A stretch of DNA of 53,006 bases, taken from contig CALVOV010000008.1 in assembly GCA_944350385.1 (NCBI GenBank), positions 1-53,006 of the forward strand. The letters are read 5' to 3'. Below, piece by piece: positions 45,394 through 53,006 of the stretch (positions within the stretch are counted from its first letter, which is position 1; the number at the start of each line of letters is the position of its first letter). Under the pieces are notes generated by a model. It did no database searches. It was given only the letters and a program-made list of their open reading frames with translations, and was not told the origin of the DNA. The position numbers and the translations under genes are program-made. The stretch is from an uncultured Bacilli bacterium (GTDB lineage: Bacteria; Bacillota_I; Bacilli_A; RF39; UBA660).

Positions 45394-46527
45394 TTAATTA
45401 AATGTCGTATAACCTACTGTATCTTTTACTAAATTGATGCTAATAGCTACTTCTGAGCCTTCAGAATTAGTTTCCAAACTATCTATATCTTGTCCTTCAA
45501 TCCAAACATAGACACGCATTTTAGTAATACCATCAGGTATTTGGAATAATGGCGTATCAAAGTCTCGATTACTAATTGTTTGTTGCAAAGCAAAATAATT
45601 AGGATCTAGGTTTGCTGAACCAGAAACAGTATCACTAAGTAAAAATGGTCCTCCTGCTCTGATATATGAATATGTTGGGAATGTTTGTCCATCTACTAAA
45701 TTAATACCATATTTACGGGCTCTTTCTATAGATAAATCAGTATGTGAGGTATCATTTGGTTCATAAATAATTGATCTACAATCATTATTACATTGGATGT
45801 TTTGTATAGTTTCAACATCTGTATCCATTGGCACACTACCAACTTTAACAAAACCAAATCTTACAGAATTTATAAGACCAGACATTTCTTCATCTTCTTC
45901 AGATTCAAGTGTTAATCCTGTTCCATCATCCAAATATAGATTATCACTAACAGGAGATCCTGAATCATTTTTTAAGAATAAGTCAAAAGCAATAATATAA
46001 TTGAATTGTCTTATATAGTTTTCATGATCTAATATAGTTGTTACATATCCACGATCTTTATTTCTATTTTTATACATTACTCCATTACTAGAATAGATAT
46101 CAAAAAAGCAGCTATTAGGATTTGTAATTCCTGGTGAAGAAACAGGAATCAAACCATTAGAAGCCCATTGACTTCTATTATTTGGATAGGTATTTTTTAG
46201 TTCATCTATCAATATTACTTTTGATATATCTACATAACTATCAAAATTGATACCATCTAGAGAAATTGTTAATCCACTATTTTTAGTTACAACCATATTA
46301 AAAGTTCTTACTTGCACATTTAGTGCTGTAGAAAACCACGCGTAGGCAGAAAAAATTAATAAAACTCCAAGCATAAAAATACTAAATAGTATGAGATAAA
46401 TATTTTTCTTTTCTCTTGTTTTTTCTACTTTTTTAGTTTTATTTTTAGTTTGCTTTTTTTTTACTGAATTAGAATTACTTTTCTTCTTTCCTACTGTTTT
46501 ACTAGTTGTAGTATTTTGTTTTTTCAC
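45394..46527 (-). CDS. SipW-type exported protein, third member of the EPND family
   Basis: A 377-aa protein with a long basic head (1-42, Lys/Asn/Thr-rich), a helix (43-66) ending AYAWFST, and then an exported domain. It shares with the two genes upstream the blocks YAWF, a YEPNDTSH segment, and a C-terminal MRVYVWIEGQDID. It has three Cys (CFFD, QC, DC). Sequence identity to the other two is low overall, so it is an older duplicate. SD GGTGGTG. Probably a secreted filament subunit or cap. Confidence 0.7.
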   Translation of the reverse strand: MKKQNTTTSKTVGKKKSNSNSVKKKQTKNKTKKVEKTREKKNIYLILFSIFMLGVLLIFSAYAWFSTALNVQVRTFNMVVTKNSGLTISLDGINFDSYVDISKVILIDELKNTYPNNRSQWASNGLIPVSSPGITNPNSCFFDIYSSNGVMYKNRNKDRGYVTTILDHENYIRQFNYIIAFDLFLKNDSGSPVSDNLYLDDGTGLTLESEEDEEMSGLINSVRFGFVKVGSVPMDTDVETIQNIQCNNDCRSIIYEPNDTSHTDLSIERARKYGINLVDGQTFPTYSYIRAGGPFLLSDTVSGSANLDPNYFALQQTISNRDFDTPLFQIPDGITKMRVYVWIEGQDIDSLETNSEGSEVAISINLVKDTVGYTTFN

Positions 46528-46547
46528 ATAAACACCACCTTAGATAT

Positions 46548-46584
46548 AAATAAAGAGTAATAGCAATATCATTACTCTTTATTT
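46548..46584 (-). other. Strong intercistronic hairpin
   Basis: A perfect 14-bp stem, AAATAAAGAGTAAT with its complement (46548-46561 and 46571-46584), between two surface-protein genes. No solid T run follows; the SD of the next gene comes within 15 bases. It may be an mRNA-stabilising or partial-termination hairpin that makes the upstream genes more abundant. Confidence 0.7.
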
Positions 46585-46599
46585 AATAATATGTTTTTT

Positions 46600-47880
46600 C
46601 TATTCTGCAGGAGTTATATCAGTACTTGGACCAGTATAATCGATATCTTCTTCAGTATATCTTTCCTTAGTGAATCCAAAGTTAACTGAAATTTTTTGAC
46701 CTAATGAAGCAAAGTCATAGTTATCAATATCTTGTCCTTCAATATAGATATATACTCTAACTTTTGTAATACTATTTGGAGCTAATGTCATGAATGTTGG
46801 TCTTTCTGCTCCTTCTTTTAATTTATCTTCATCAGTGAAGTAAGGGAATTTAACTAATTTATATTCTGCTTTTTCTTCTTCCTCAGCTGCTGCATATGTT
46901 TCATAGTCAACAGTATTTGCTGTATAAGTGTTATATTCAGCACCATCATATACATCAACGTTATCATCTACACCAATAACTCTACTAATAGCATATGTTG
47001 GAACTTTTCCTGTTACTGTTTCACAAGTACCACCATCTAGATCATAAGAAGATGCTTGAGTAACATCAGTACCATCTTCATTTCTTGGTTTACAAGAAGT
47101 ATTATACCAGTTAAGAGCATTGTTTACGTGTTTAGCATCATTTGGTTCCCAAATTTGTGCATTTCTACAAATTCCTGTAACTTGAGGTTGTCCCTCATCA
47201 TCAGCAGGTTCATCAGCACAAGTGATACCTGTTATAACACCGGCATCAGTAGTATCTCCTTTAACACGTCCAATTTGAGCAAAAGCTACACGAACTGAGT
47301 TTTCAATACCTGTTCCAGCAACACCACCATTTTCAGAAACAGTAACTGCAGAATTAGTAGTTAAGTAAATTGCTTCTTCATTTAATGGTTCATTTTCTAC
47401 ATAATATTCATTACCAGATAAGTTTTTGATAAATAAATCAAATGCAACATATCCTTTTCCTTCTTGTTGATCTCCTTGCTCGTTAGCATTATTGTAGTTA
47501 TTAATACGTCCAGTTAATAAACGATAACCACCTTTAGTAGTTGTTAAACTACCTTTATCAAATAATTTCATTCTTGAAGCTGTTTTATCCATATCACCAA
47601 CTGTAGACATTGGAATTAATCCTTCAGCAGCCCAAGTGTTTGTGTTATTAACATATGCTGGTGCATTTCTAGCATCAAGTTTATATGACCAAGTAGTTCC
47701 ATCCATTGAAAGGAATAAACCTTCAGTAGTTGCAATTTCAATATCAAAGCTTGATACATTAACTGTTAACATACCGATGAACCATGCATATGTTGAAACA
47801 ATTAACACAATGGCACATACTGAGCATATAGCAAGAAGCTTTTTAACTTTAGAAGTATGCTTTTTATTTTGCTTTTTCAT
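46600..47880 (-). CDS. SipW-type exported protein, tandem paralogue 2
   Basis: A 426-aa protein. The helix at about 13-33 ends STYAWFIGMLTVNVSSFD. The exported domain has GLIPMSTVG, FDLFIKNLSGNEYYVENEP, ENSVRVAFAQIGRV, four Cys (ITC, GIC, SC, TC), IWEPNDAKH, DNVDVYDGAEYN and a C-terminal YIYIEGQDIDNYDFASLG. It is closely related to the next gene upstream (much of it identical), and less to the 377-aa protein. Paired Cys suggest disulfides. SD GGAGG. Confidence 0.75.
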   Translation of the reverse strand: MKKQNKKHTSKVKKLLAICSVCAIVLIVSTYAWFIGMLTVNVSSFDIEIATTEGLFLSMDGTTWSYKLDARNAPAYVNNTNTWAAEGLIPMSTVGDMDKTASRMKLFDKGSLTTTKGGYRLLTGRINNYNNANEQGDQQEGKGYVAFDLFIKNLSGNEYYVENEPLNEEAIYLTTNSAVTVSENGGVAGTGIENSVRVAFAQIGRVKGDTTDAGVITGITCADEPADDEGQPQVTGICRNAQIWEPNDAKHVNNALNWYNTSCKPRNEDGTDVTQASSYDLDGGTCETVTGKVPTYAISRVIGVDDNVDVYDGAEYNTYTANTVDYETYAAAEEEEKAEYKLVKFPYFTDEDKLKEGAERPTFMTLAPNSITKVRVYIYIEGQDIDNYDFASLGQKISVNFGFTKERYTEEDIDYTGPSTDITPAE

Positions 47881-47935
47881 TTAAACCTCCACAATTTTTT
47901 ATTTTTTATTGTATATATTTATTATATTTTATTTT

Positions 47936-49189
47936 TTATGGTTGATCAGCATCAGCATCAGGGTCTCTTACAACATCTTCTGGTAATTCAGCTGTACCAG
48001 TATCATCATAACTAACATCTTCACCAAAGAATCTTTCCTTAGTAAATCCAAATGCTACTGAAATTTGTTTTCCTAATGAAGCAAAGTCATAGTTATCAAC
48101 ATCTTGTCCTTCAATATATACATAAACTCTTACTTTTGTAATACTATTTGGAGCTAAGTTAAAGAATGTAGGACGATTAACTCCTTCTTGCATTTTCATT
48201 GAATCTGTAAAGTATGGATATGCATATAATTTACCATCTTCACCAGTAGCTGAAATGCTATCTGTATATCCATTGTAATCTGCTCCATCATATACATCAA
48301 CATTATCTTCATAACCAATTACACCACCTACAGCATATGTATGGTAATATTGATCATCATTTAAAGCTGTACATGCTGCTCCATATGAAGCATCAGAAGT
48401 TACATCTGTTCCTGTTCTTCGTAAGCAAGAAGCTGCATACCAATTACGAGCATTTTCTACATGTTTTGTATCATTTGGCTCCCAAATTTGTGCATCTCTA
48501 TCTTCACAAATACCTGTAACTGCACCTTCTGTTTCACAAGTAATACCTGTAATTGTAGCTTGATCTTCTGTTGTTGCAATAACACGTCCGATTTGAGCAA
48601 AAGCTACACGAACTGAATTTTCAATACCAGTTCCTTCAACACCTTCTCCTCCAACTGTTACAGCAGAGTCTGTTGTTAAATAAATTGCTTCTTCATTTAG
48701 TTCATTTAATTCTGTATAATATTCATTACCAGATAAGTTCTTGATAAATAAATCAAATGCAACATATCCGTCTTGTTCGGCTTCAGTATTTTGAACTTTA
48801 CTTGCCATCAATCTGTAACCACCAGCTGATGTAGTTAAACTACCTTTTTCGTATAAAATTAATCTTGATGTTGCAGGATCAATTTTTCCTACAGTTGACA
48901 TTGGGATTAAACCAGCATTTCCCCATGAATTGGTATTTCCATCATATACTGTTTCAGGATCATTATATGTGTCTTTAGAAATTGTTACTTCATCTGACCA
49001 GTCCTCACCATTTAATGATAAAGATAATCCATCAATTGCTGCTATTGACACATCAAAGCTAGAAACATTTACAGTCATCATACCAATGAACCATGCATAT
49101 GTTGATACTGCTAAGATTATTGCGCATAATCCACTACCAACAATGAGTTTTTTTACGCGCTTTTCATGTTTGTTATTTCTTTTCTTCAT
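47936..49189 (-). CDS. SipW-type exported protein, tandem paralogue 1
   Basis: A 417-aa protein with the same layout as its neighbour: a helix ending STYAWFIGMMTVNVSSFD, GLIPMSTVG, YVAFDLFIKNLSGNEYYTE, ENSVRVAFAQIGRV, four Cys at matching places, QIWEPNDTKH, EDNVDVYDGADYN, and YVYIEGQDVDNYDFASLG near the end. The acidic Asp-rich C-terminus (DADADQP) differs. The tandem copy arose by a fairly recent duplication and both are intact, so both are probably used. SD AGGAG. Confidence 0.75.
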   Translation of the reverse strand: MKKRNNKHEKRVKKLIVGSGLCAIILAVSTYAWFIGMMTVNVSSFDVSIAAIDGLSLSLNGEDWSDEVTISKDTYNDPETVYDGNTNSWGNAGLIPMSTVGKIDPATSRLILYEKGSLTTSAGGYRLMASKVQNTEAEQDGYVAFDLFIKNLSGNEYYTELNELNEEAIYLTTDSAVTVGGEGVEGTGIENSVRVAFAQIGRVIATTEDQATITGITCETEGAVTGICEDRDAQIWEPNDTKHVENARNWYAASCLRRTGTDVTSDASYGAACTALNDDQYYHTYAVGGVIGYEDNVDVYDGADYNGYTDSISATGEDGKLYAYPYFTDSMKMQEGVNRPTFFNLAPNSITKVRVYVYIEGQDVDNYDFASLGKQISVAFGFTKERFFGEDVSYDDTGTAELPEDVVRDPDADADQP

Positions 49190-49201
49190 ATTCTACTCCT
49201 T

Positions 49202-49900
49202 CTACTCTTCTACGAATTCTGATTTGAAATCCATATGGATTTGGAATTCACCACCCAAAATGTTATCTGTACATTCTGGGTCACTACCTTCAACCCATAA
49301 GACAATAGTATATTTGCTAATATCTCCTGGCTTGAAGTTAGCCACATGTTCGCGGACTACTAATTCGTCCGATTCAAATGGAACTGTGTCTGGTTCTGCA
49401 GTTCCTCTTGCGGACAATTTAGCATAAGTGACATATTTACCATCCCTATAGATTCTTACTCTTATAGCATTATCTACACCTTTGATTGCATCATCTATAA
49501 TTACTTCAGACCAGTAATCAGAAACATCTTGACCTAAATTTTCTATATAGAAAGTATAAGCCAAATAATTATCTCCGTTGTGAGATCCACCTTCTGAATC
49601 TTCTAGATTATCTGGTAGCCACCTATATGAGATGTTATCAAAAGTGGTTGGTGGTGCGGCATACAATTCTGTTCTATAAACCTTATAATCAGAATCATCG
49701 TAAATAATTAGACCTTTCTCAAAATATAAATTTCTGTCTAGTGTTATGCTAAAGTTTCCACTATTATAGACAATACCAACAATGAAATAAATTAATAATA
49801 ATAGCAATAAAAGAATGATTAATGTGATTTTCAAACGTCTACTAAGCTTTTTCTCACGCTTTAATTTTTCTATACTTAGTGTTATTTTCTTTCTCTCCAT
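49202..49900 (-). CDS. SipW-type exported protein, small member with WVEG motif
   Basis: A 232-aa protein. A basic head, a helix (about 23-43, Leu/Ile-rich) and an exported domain ending LWVEGSDPECTDNILGGEF and a beta strand. WVEGSD parallels WIEGQD of the genes downstream, so these four probably share a fold. It is the first gene after the promoter at 49966-49994. The start is the ATG at 49900 (AGAGGT SD); the preceding TTG is less likely. Confidence 0.7.
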   Translation of the reverse strand: MERKKITLSIEKLKREKKLSRRLKITLIILLLLLLLIYFIVGIVYNSGNFSITLDRNLYFEKGLIIYDDSDYKVYRTELYAAPPTTFDNISYRWLPDNLEDSEGGSHNGDNYLAYTFYIENLGQDVSDYWSEVIIDDAIKGVDNAIRVRIYRDGKYVTYAKLSARGTAEPDTVPFESDELVVREHVANFKPGDISKYTIVLWVEGSDPECTDNILGGEFQIHMDFKSEFVEE

Positions 49901-49965
49901 CAAACCATACCTCTCTGCCTTACTACTAACCTACCTTATCATAGTACCCTCTATAATATAATTTA

Positions 49966-49994
49966 ATTATATACATGGCAAAAAAAAAAGTCAA
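49966..49994 (-). promoter_or_regulatory. Main sigma-A promoter of the surface-protein cluster
   Basis: TTGACT (49989-49994), 17-bp spacer, TATAAT (49966-49971) on the minus strand, the best promoter in the window. Confidence 0.9.
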
Positions 49995-50001
49995 TATAAA
50001 A

Positions 50002-50028
50002 AGTCGAGGTTTGGCACTAAATGTCGAA
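50002..50028. promoter_or_regulatory. Two Spo0A-box-like sites upstream of the cluster promoter
   Basis: An exact 0A box TGTCGAA (50022-50028) and a weaker AGTCGAG (50002-50008) start 20 bp apart, about two helix turns, just upstream of the -35. Activator position is plausible. The word also occurs in coding DNA here, so this is a candidate only. Confidence 0.4.
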
Positions 50029-50104
50029 TGATGTTTTTTTATTTTTTTATCAAATTTGTTTTACATAAATTTACATTTCAAATTTAAATAAAAAGTGTTA
50101 AATA

Positions 50105-50133
50105 TTGCAACTAAAAATTTTACTTAGTATGAT
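50105..50133 (+). promoter_or_regulatory. Promoter of the divergent plus-strand exported protein
   Basis: TTGCAA (50105-50110), 17-bp spacer, TATGAT (50128-50133), about 27 bases before the start codon. Confidence 0.7.
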
Positions 50134-50160
50134 TAAATTAAGATGAAAGAGGGGAATAAA

Positions 50161-50781
50161 ATGAAAGCCAAAGTTAAATTTTTAATTGTTTTATTATCAT
50201 TATCTATTACATTATCGTTGACAAGTAACACTTATTCAAGATATGTAGCGGATACTACTGGTAATTTGGAAGTTTCATTTACAAATTGGCAAATTCTTGT
50301 TAATGAGACAGATATTACTAGCAATGCTAATTCTTCTATTACATTAACACCTATCATCGAAGAAAATAGCAATATAGCAAAAAATAAAATAGCTCCTACA
50401 TCAACAGGTTACTTTGATATTGATATTGATCCTTCTAATGTTGAGTTATCATTTGATTATGCTATTACTTTAGCAGTTGAGAATGAAAATATTCCTGATT
50501 TAATGATTACTAAATATGCTCTTCTTAATAGTACTGATACTGAGGAGGACGCTCTTGAAGTTACTAATATTGATGGTAATGTAATTGAAGGTAGTTTACA
50601 ATATGATAATTCAGTAGATGATTTTAATTTTGAACCATTTACAATTAGAATTTACTTTGAATGGTACGAAGGTATTGATGAAGCTATGGATGATGAAGCA
50701 GATTCATTAATCGGTACTAATGCTCAGAATGAAACATTACGAATAAACGCTAATATTGAATTTAGTCAAAAAATAAATTAA
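50161..50781 (+). CDS. SipW-type exported protein, divergent from the cluster
   Basis: A 206-aa protein with a hydrophobic start (about 5-22) ending NTYSRYVADTTG, a SipW-type signal, and then an acidic, all-beta exported domain (FTNWQILVNE, STGYFDIDIDPSNV, IYFEWYEG, then DDEADSLIG) of camelysin-like pattern. It has no Cys. It is transcribed away from the main cluster and shares the intergenic control region with it. I start at the ATG at 50161 (GAGGGG SD). Confidence 0.75.
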   Translation: MKAKVKFLIVLLSLSITLSLTSNTYSRYVADTTGNLEVSFTNWQILVNETDITSNANSSITLTPIIEENSNIAKNKIAPTSTGYFDIDIDPSNVELSFDYAITLAVENENIPDLMITKYALLNSTDTEEDALEVTNIDGNVIEGSLQYDNSVDDFNFEPFTIRIYFEWYEGIDEAMDDEADSLIGTNAQNETLRINANIEFSQKIN

Positions 50782-50820
50782 AAAAATATTTCAGTAAAAT
50801 ATGTACAAATAAAAATTAGT

Positions 50821-50860
50821 AAAACCCTAGTTGTGTTCTATACTCAATTAGGGTTTTATA
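50821..50860 (+). terminator. Terminator of the divergent exported protein gene
   Basis: A 13-bp stem with one G-T pair (50821-50833 with 50845-50857) with T in its 3' end. Confidence 0.8.
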
Positions 50861-50948
50861 CTTTATATTTATAATTTAAATGATTTGGTATAGTTTTCTT
50901 AATTTTATTTTTACTAAATATCATTTTCTAAGTACTATTAAAATACAT

Positions 50949-50985
50949 AAAAAAAGTGAATCATATTTATTATGTATTCACTTTT
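50949..50985 (-). terminator. Terminator of the LafB-like gene
   Basis: A perfect 10-bp stem (50952-50961 with 50976-50985) with an inner CATA/TATG pairing and T on the minus strand. Confidence 0.8.
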
Positions 50986-51010
50986 ATATTACTACTAATT
51001 ATAAATTTTT

Positions 51011-52009
51011 TTATTTTAATACTTCTTCATAGATTTTTTTTAATTGTTGCCCTATTTTTACAATATCTCTATCTTTAGCAACTTGATAAGCTTTTTCTCC
51101 TAATTCAGGTAATTCATGATTGATTACTTTTTTTATTTTCAAGGCAAATTCATTATTATCTTTGGCTTTATAGACATTGATGCCATCAATAAGCCAATCT
51201 TGAAAAGCAGGAATATCACGAACAATTGATGTTGTTTTGCAAGCACATGCCTCAATAATAGGAATACCCTCTGTTTCTTCATAAGTTGGAAACAAATAAA
51301 TGTTACAACCATTTAAAGCACTTTTAATCATATCTTGTTCAACAAATCCAGCAAATATTAAATTATCTAATTTTGTGTGAACAGCTTGTCTTACTGCATG
51401 GGAAGCTGCTGATAATGGACTATAACCAAACCAAATAAATTTATATTCTGGTAAGCTCTTAGCTAACTCAACAAAATCTACGATACCTTTTCTTTCTATG
51501 TATAAGCCTATACCTACAATTATTTTGTCATCATCAGTATATCCATATTCTCTTTTAAACCTTTTCCCAGCATCTTTGTCAACTTTAAATTTATCTAACT
51601 CTATACCATTTGATATAGCATATATCTTCTTTTGTATCCCATAACTTTCTAAAAGCCTTTTAGAATAAGGTGTGGGAGTAATTATAACATCTCCTAAACT
51701 ATAACAAGTAATAATCCATTTTTTGAACGCTGGTGAAATTTGATTGCTAAATATAAAACTATTTTTAAAATCTTCTTCTGTACTATGTGCATGATATACA
51801 ACTTTTTTTCCGTGCTTTTTTGCTCTTTTAGCTAAAGCATAAGAATTAGGTCCATAATAATTAATGTGGATGATATCATAATCATCAGAAACGGAAGTTG
51901 TATATTCTACTCCAGCTTGGTCCAAAGCTTTCATTTGATGTTTAATTGCCTGACCTAAGCCACTTTTAGAAAATAGCTTTTCCCCTTCTGTGTATAGTAA
52001 TACTTTCAT
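51011..52009 (-). CDS. GT4 glycosyltransferase, LafB/diglucosyl-diacylglycerol-synthase-like
   Basis: A 332-aa GT-B enzyme. YTEGEKLFSKSGLGQAIKHQ at the start, YHAHSTEEDFKNSF near residue 75, TPTPYSK and the EX7E pair in PTYEETEGIPIIEACAC match the enzymes that add a second sugar to monoglucosyl-diacylglycerol for the lipoteichoic acid anchor or membrane glycolipid. I start at the ATG at 52009, seven bases after GGTGAT; earlier starts overlap it. The linkage is not certain. Confidence 0.75.
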   Translation of the reverse strand: MKVLLYTEGEKLFSKSGLGQAIKHQMKALDQAGVEYTTSVSDDYDIIHINYYGPNSYALAKRAKKHGKKVVYHAHSTEEDFKNSFIFSNQISPAFKKWIITCYSLGDVIITPTPYSKRLLESYGIQKKIYAISNGIELDKFKVDKDAGKRFKREYGYTDDDKIIVGIGLYIERKGIVDFVELAKSLPEYKFIWFGYSPLSAASHAVRQAVHTKLDNLIFAGFVEQDMIKSALNGCNIYLFPTYEETEGIPIIEACACKTTSIVRDIPAFQDWLIDGINVYKAKDNNEFALKIKKVINHELPELGEKAYQVAKDRDIVKIGQQLKKIYEEVLK

Positions 52010-52046
52010 TTTTTTCATCACCACTATTCAAATTATAATTTATTAT

Positions 52047-52092
52047 AAAAAAAAAGACAAGCTAATTTAATTTACTAGCTTACTTGTTGTAT
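52047..52092 (-). terminator. Terminator of the PrsW-like gene
   Basis: A stem of AAGCTA/TAGCTT extended by ACAAG/CTTGT with a bulge (about 52057-52088), then nine T on the minus strand. Confidence 0.7.
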
Positions 52093-52877
52093 TTAACATT
52101 TTTTGTGTGGCATTCTTGACATATATCTCCATAAAAAACTGATCCACACTTATCACAAACCCTTTTAATATCTTTTAGTGAAGCGTTTATTTTATATGAT
52201 TCTTTTAATTTTTGAAAAGCTAATATAAATAAAACACCTGTAAAGAAATAAAACAAGGTAAGATAAATTGCTTTGTCAGCAAATAAACAGAAATCAAAAA
52301 TACCATGAATTATAGTTGGAAAAACAATACTTTTTATTAAATTGTCCATTTCTTTTGCTTTATCATTTTTAATTCTATTTATTTTAGCTAGACATAAATA
52401 ATAACTCATGAAAATAGCATATGAAGTATGCGCAGGAATTGAGAATAAAGCTCTTTGAACAGCTATTTGAATTGTGTTAGTATCTAAAACATATAGAATA
52501 TTTTCAAATGTAGCAAATCCAAGAGTGGTAAAAATGGCATATATAATGATATCATATGTTTCATCAAATTCTTTATTACGATAACCTAGAAAATAAACAA
52601 CTATCCATTTACATAGTTCTTCTGTTAAGGCAACACTAATAAATGTCGATAAAAGCAATTCAATGGTGTTCATCTGATAAGTCTCTTTATTAAATATTGG
52701 AATAAATTGACTAGTAATAATACTTATGATAATTACAGCAACTGCCGAAAATATTCCTAAACAAAATAATGTTATCAATATTCCTAATGACTCTTTATGT
52801 TTATCTTTCTTATAAACATAAAGACTAATTAAAATAGTTGGTAAAATAGCTAATATAATTAATAAAATAGACTTCAT
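52080..52877 (-). CDS. PrsW-family intramembrane protease with zinc-ribbon tail
   Basis: A 265-aa membrane protein with about eight helices and the PrsW motifs EEL (Glu86-Glu87), ENILY (near 125) and HGIFDF (near 196). The family is a glutamic-type intramembrane protease that cleaves anti-sigma factors such as RsiW. The C-terminus adds CDKC...CQEC, a small zinc ribbon. No sigma or anti-sigma pair is visible in the window. AGGAGA SD. Confidence 0.85.
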   Translation of the reverse strand: MKSILLIILAILPTILISLYVYKKDKHKESLGILITLFCLGIFSAVAVIIISIITSQFIPIFNKETYQMNTIELLLSTFISVALTEELCKWIVVYFLGYRNKEFDETYDIIIYAIFTTLGFATFENILYVLDTNTIQIAVQRALFSIPAHTSYAIFMSYYLCLAKINRIKNDKAKEMDNLIKSIVFPTIIHGIFDFCLFADKAIYLTLFYFFTGVLFILAFQKLKESYKINASLKDIKRVCDKCGSVFYGDICQECHTKNVKYNK

Positions 52878-52898
52878 ATTATTCTCCTATCTTCTTAC

Positions 52899-52904
52899 AT
52901 TATA
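52899..52904 (-). promoter_or_regulatory. -10 element of the PrsW-like gene
   Basis: Extended -10 TGCTATAAT on the minus strand. Confidence 0.5.
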
Positions 52905-52921
52905 GCATATTTTACTTTATT

Positions 52922-52955
52922 AAAAAAAAAAAAAAAACGTTGATTTTTCAACGTT
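52922..52955 (-). terminator. Terminator of the tRNA gene
   Basis: An 8-bp stem AACGTTGA/TCAACGTT (52936-52943 with 52948-52955) followed by about 14 T on the minus strand. Confidence 0.85.
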
Positions 52956-52965
52956 AATTTCTTAA

Positions 52966-53006
52966 TGGTGGAGCATAGCGGGATCGAACCGCTGACCTCC
53001 ACGGTG
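52966..53006 (-). tRNA. tRNA-Ala, 3' part (cut by the window edge)
   Basis: On the minus strand the last 41 bases are visible: the end of the anticodon loop (C36), stem CGTGG, variable loop AGGTC, T-arm AGCGG-TTCGATC-CCGCT, the acceptor strand, and encoded CCA. U at position 70 fits the G3-U70 identity pair of tRNA-Ala, and C36 fits anticodon NGC. The 5' half lies outside the window. Confidence 0.85.

Noticed and set aside
35002..50781. Prophage or transposon origin of the surface-protein cluster
   Set aside because: No integrase, transposase, terminase, portal or terminal repeats are seen. Codon use and SD style match the flanks.
52922..52937. Run of 16 A as a possible sequencing artefact
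   Set aside because: It is the T tract of a well-formed tRNA terminator on the minus strand; the exact length may still be imprecise.
1..53006. CRISPR array or defence island
   Set aside because: No regularly spaced repeats and no cas, restriction or toxin-antitoxin genes were found.
1..53006. Mycoplasma-type code (TGA as Trp)
   Set aside because: TGA ends real genes (GT4 at 19112, the YgjP-like gene, the 49-aa gene), and Trp is written TGG throughout.

Overview
The window is very AT-rich DNA with tightly packed genes, about 50 of its 55 genes on the minus strand. It reads as a low-GC Firmicute of class Bacilli, probably a gut-type lineage such as RF39, RFN20 or Erysipelotrichia-like. The evidence is: rimM-trmD...rplS as in Bacillus, a Phe T-box leader on pheST, and sspI (a spore protein) beside a TrmH-family methyltransferase and pheST as in Bacillus. 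Shine-Dalgarno sites are strong (GGAGG or AGGTGAT), terminator hairpins often contain the stop codon, and TGA is used as a stop, so this is not a Mycoplasma-code genome. I place it in Bacilli, probably spore-forming, but not more finely.

Layout. 0.1-10 kb: an SDR oxidoreductase, a membrane-anchored rhodanese/thioredoxin pair, an HTH regulator with a sensor-like membrane tail, a FemX-like aminoacyltransferase, an ABC-2 exporter operon with a Pro-tRNA editing protein, and a Ca2+-type P-type ATPase. 10.4-20.3 kb: a surface polysaccharide locus (Wzx flippase, EpsG-type polymerase, five glycosyltransferases, a pyruvyl transferase, an acetyltransferase and an unusual MenD-like TPP enzyme), probably making a pyruvylated anionic polymer. 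20.3-24.6 kb: small housekeeping genes (MBL hydrolase, cytochrome-b-like membrane protein, GNAT, P-loop kinase, mntP, lepB, rplS). 24.8-33.2 kb: rplS/trmD/rimM region interrupted by a DUF5305-like membrane protein, then the TrmH-family/YgjP/sspI/pheST block. 33.2-34.9 kb: a three-gene operon I do not recognise.

35.0-50.8 kb is the standout region. It holds eleven genes and one pseudogene, and ten of these encode proteins with the N-terminal hydrophobic anchor typical of SipW-dependent (TasA/camelysin-like) exported proteins. They come with a SipW-like signal peptidase whose Ser/His/Asp positions all look degenerate, a 540-aa cytoplasmic protein of unknown function, a 49-aa protein, and two DUF6273-type proteins (one frameshifted). 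The main block starts at a strong sigma-A promoter with two Spo0A-box-like sites just upstream. I infer an uncharacterised surface-fibre or matrix system, possibly tied to sporulation or biofilm control; the DUF5305 protein at 24.8 kb may belong to it functionally.

50.8-53.0 kb: a LafB-like glycolipid glucosyltransferase, a PrsW-family protease and the 3' part of a tRNA-Ala at the right edge. Positions 1-98 hold no recognisable gene.
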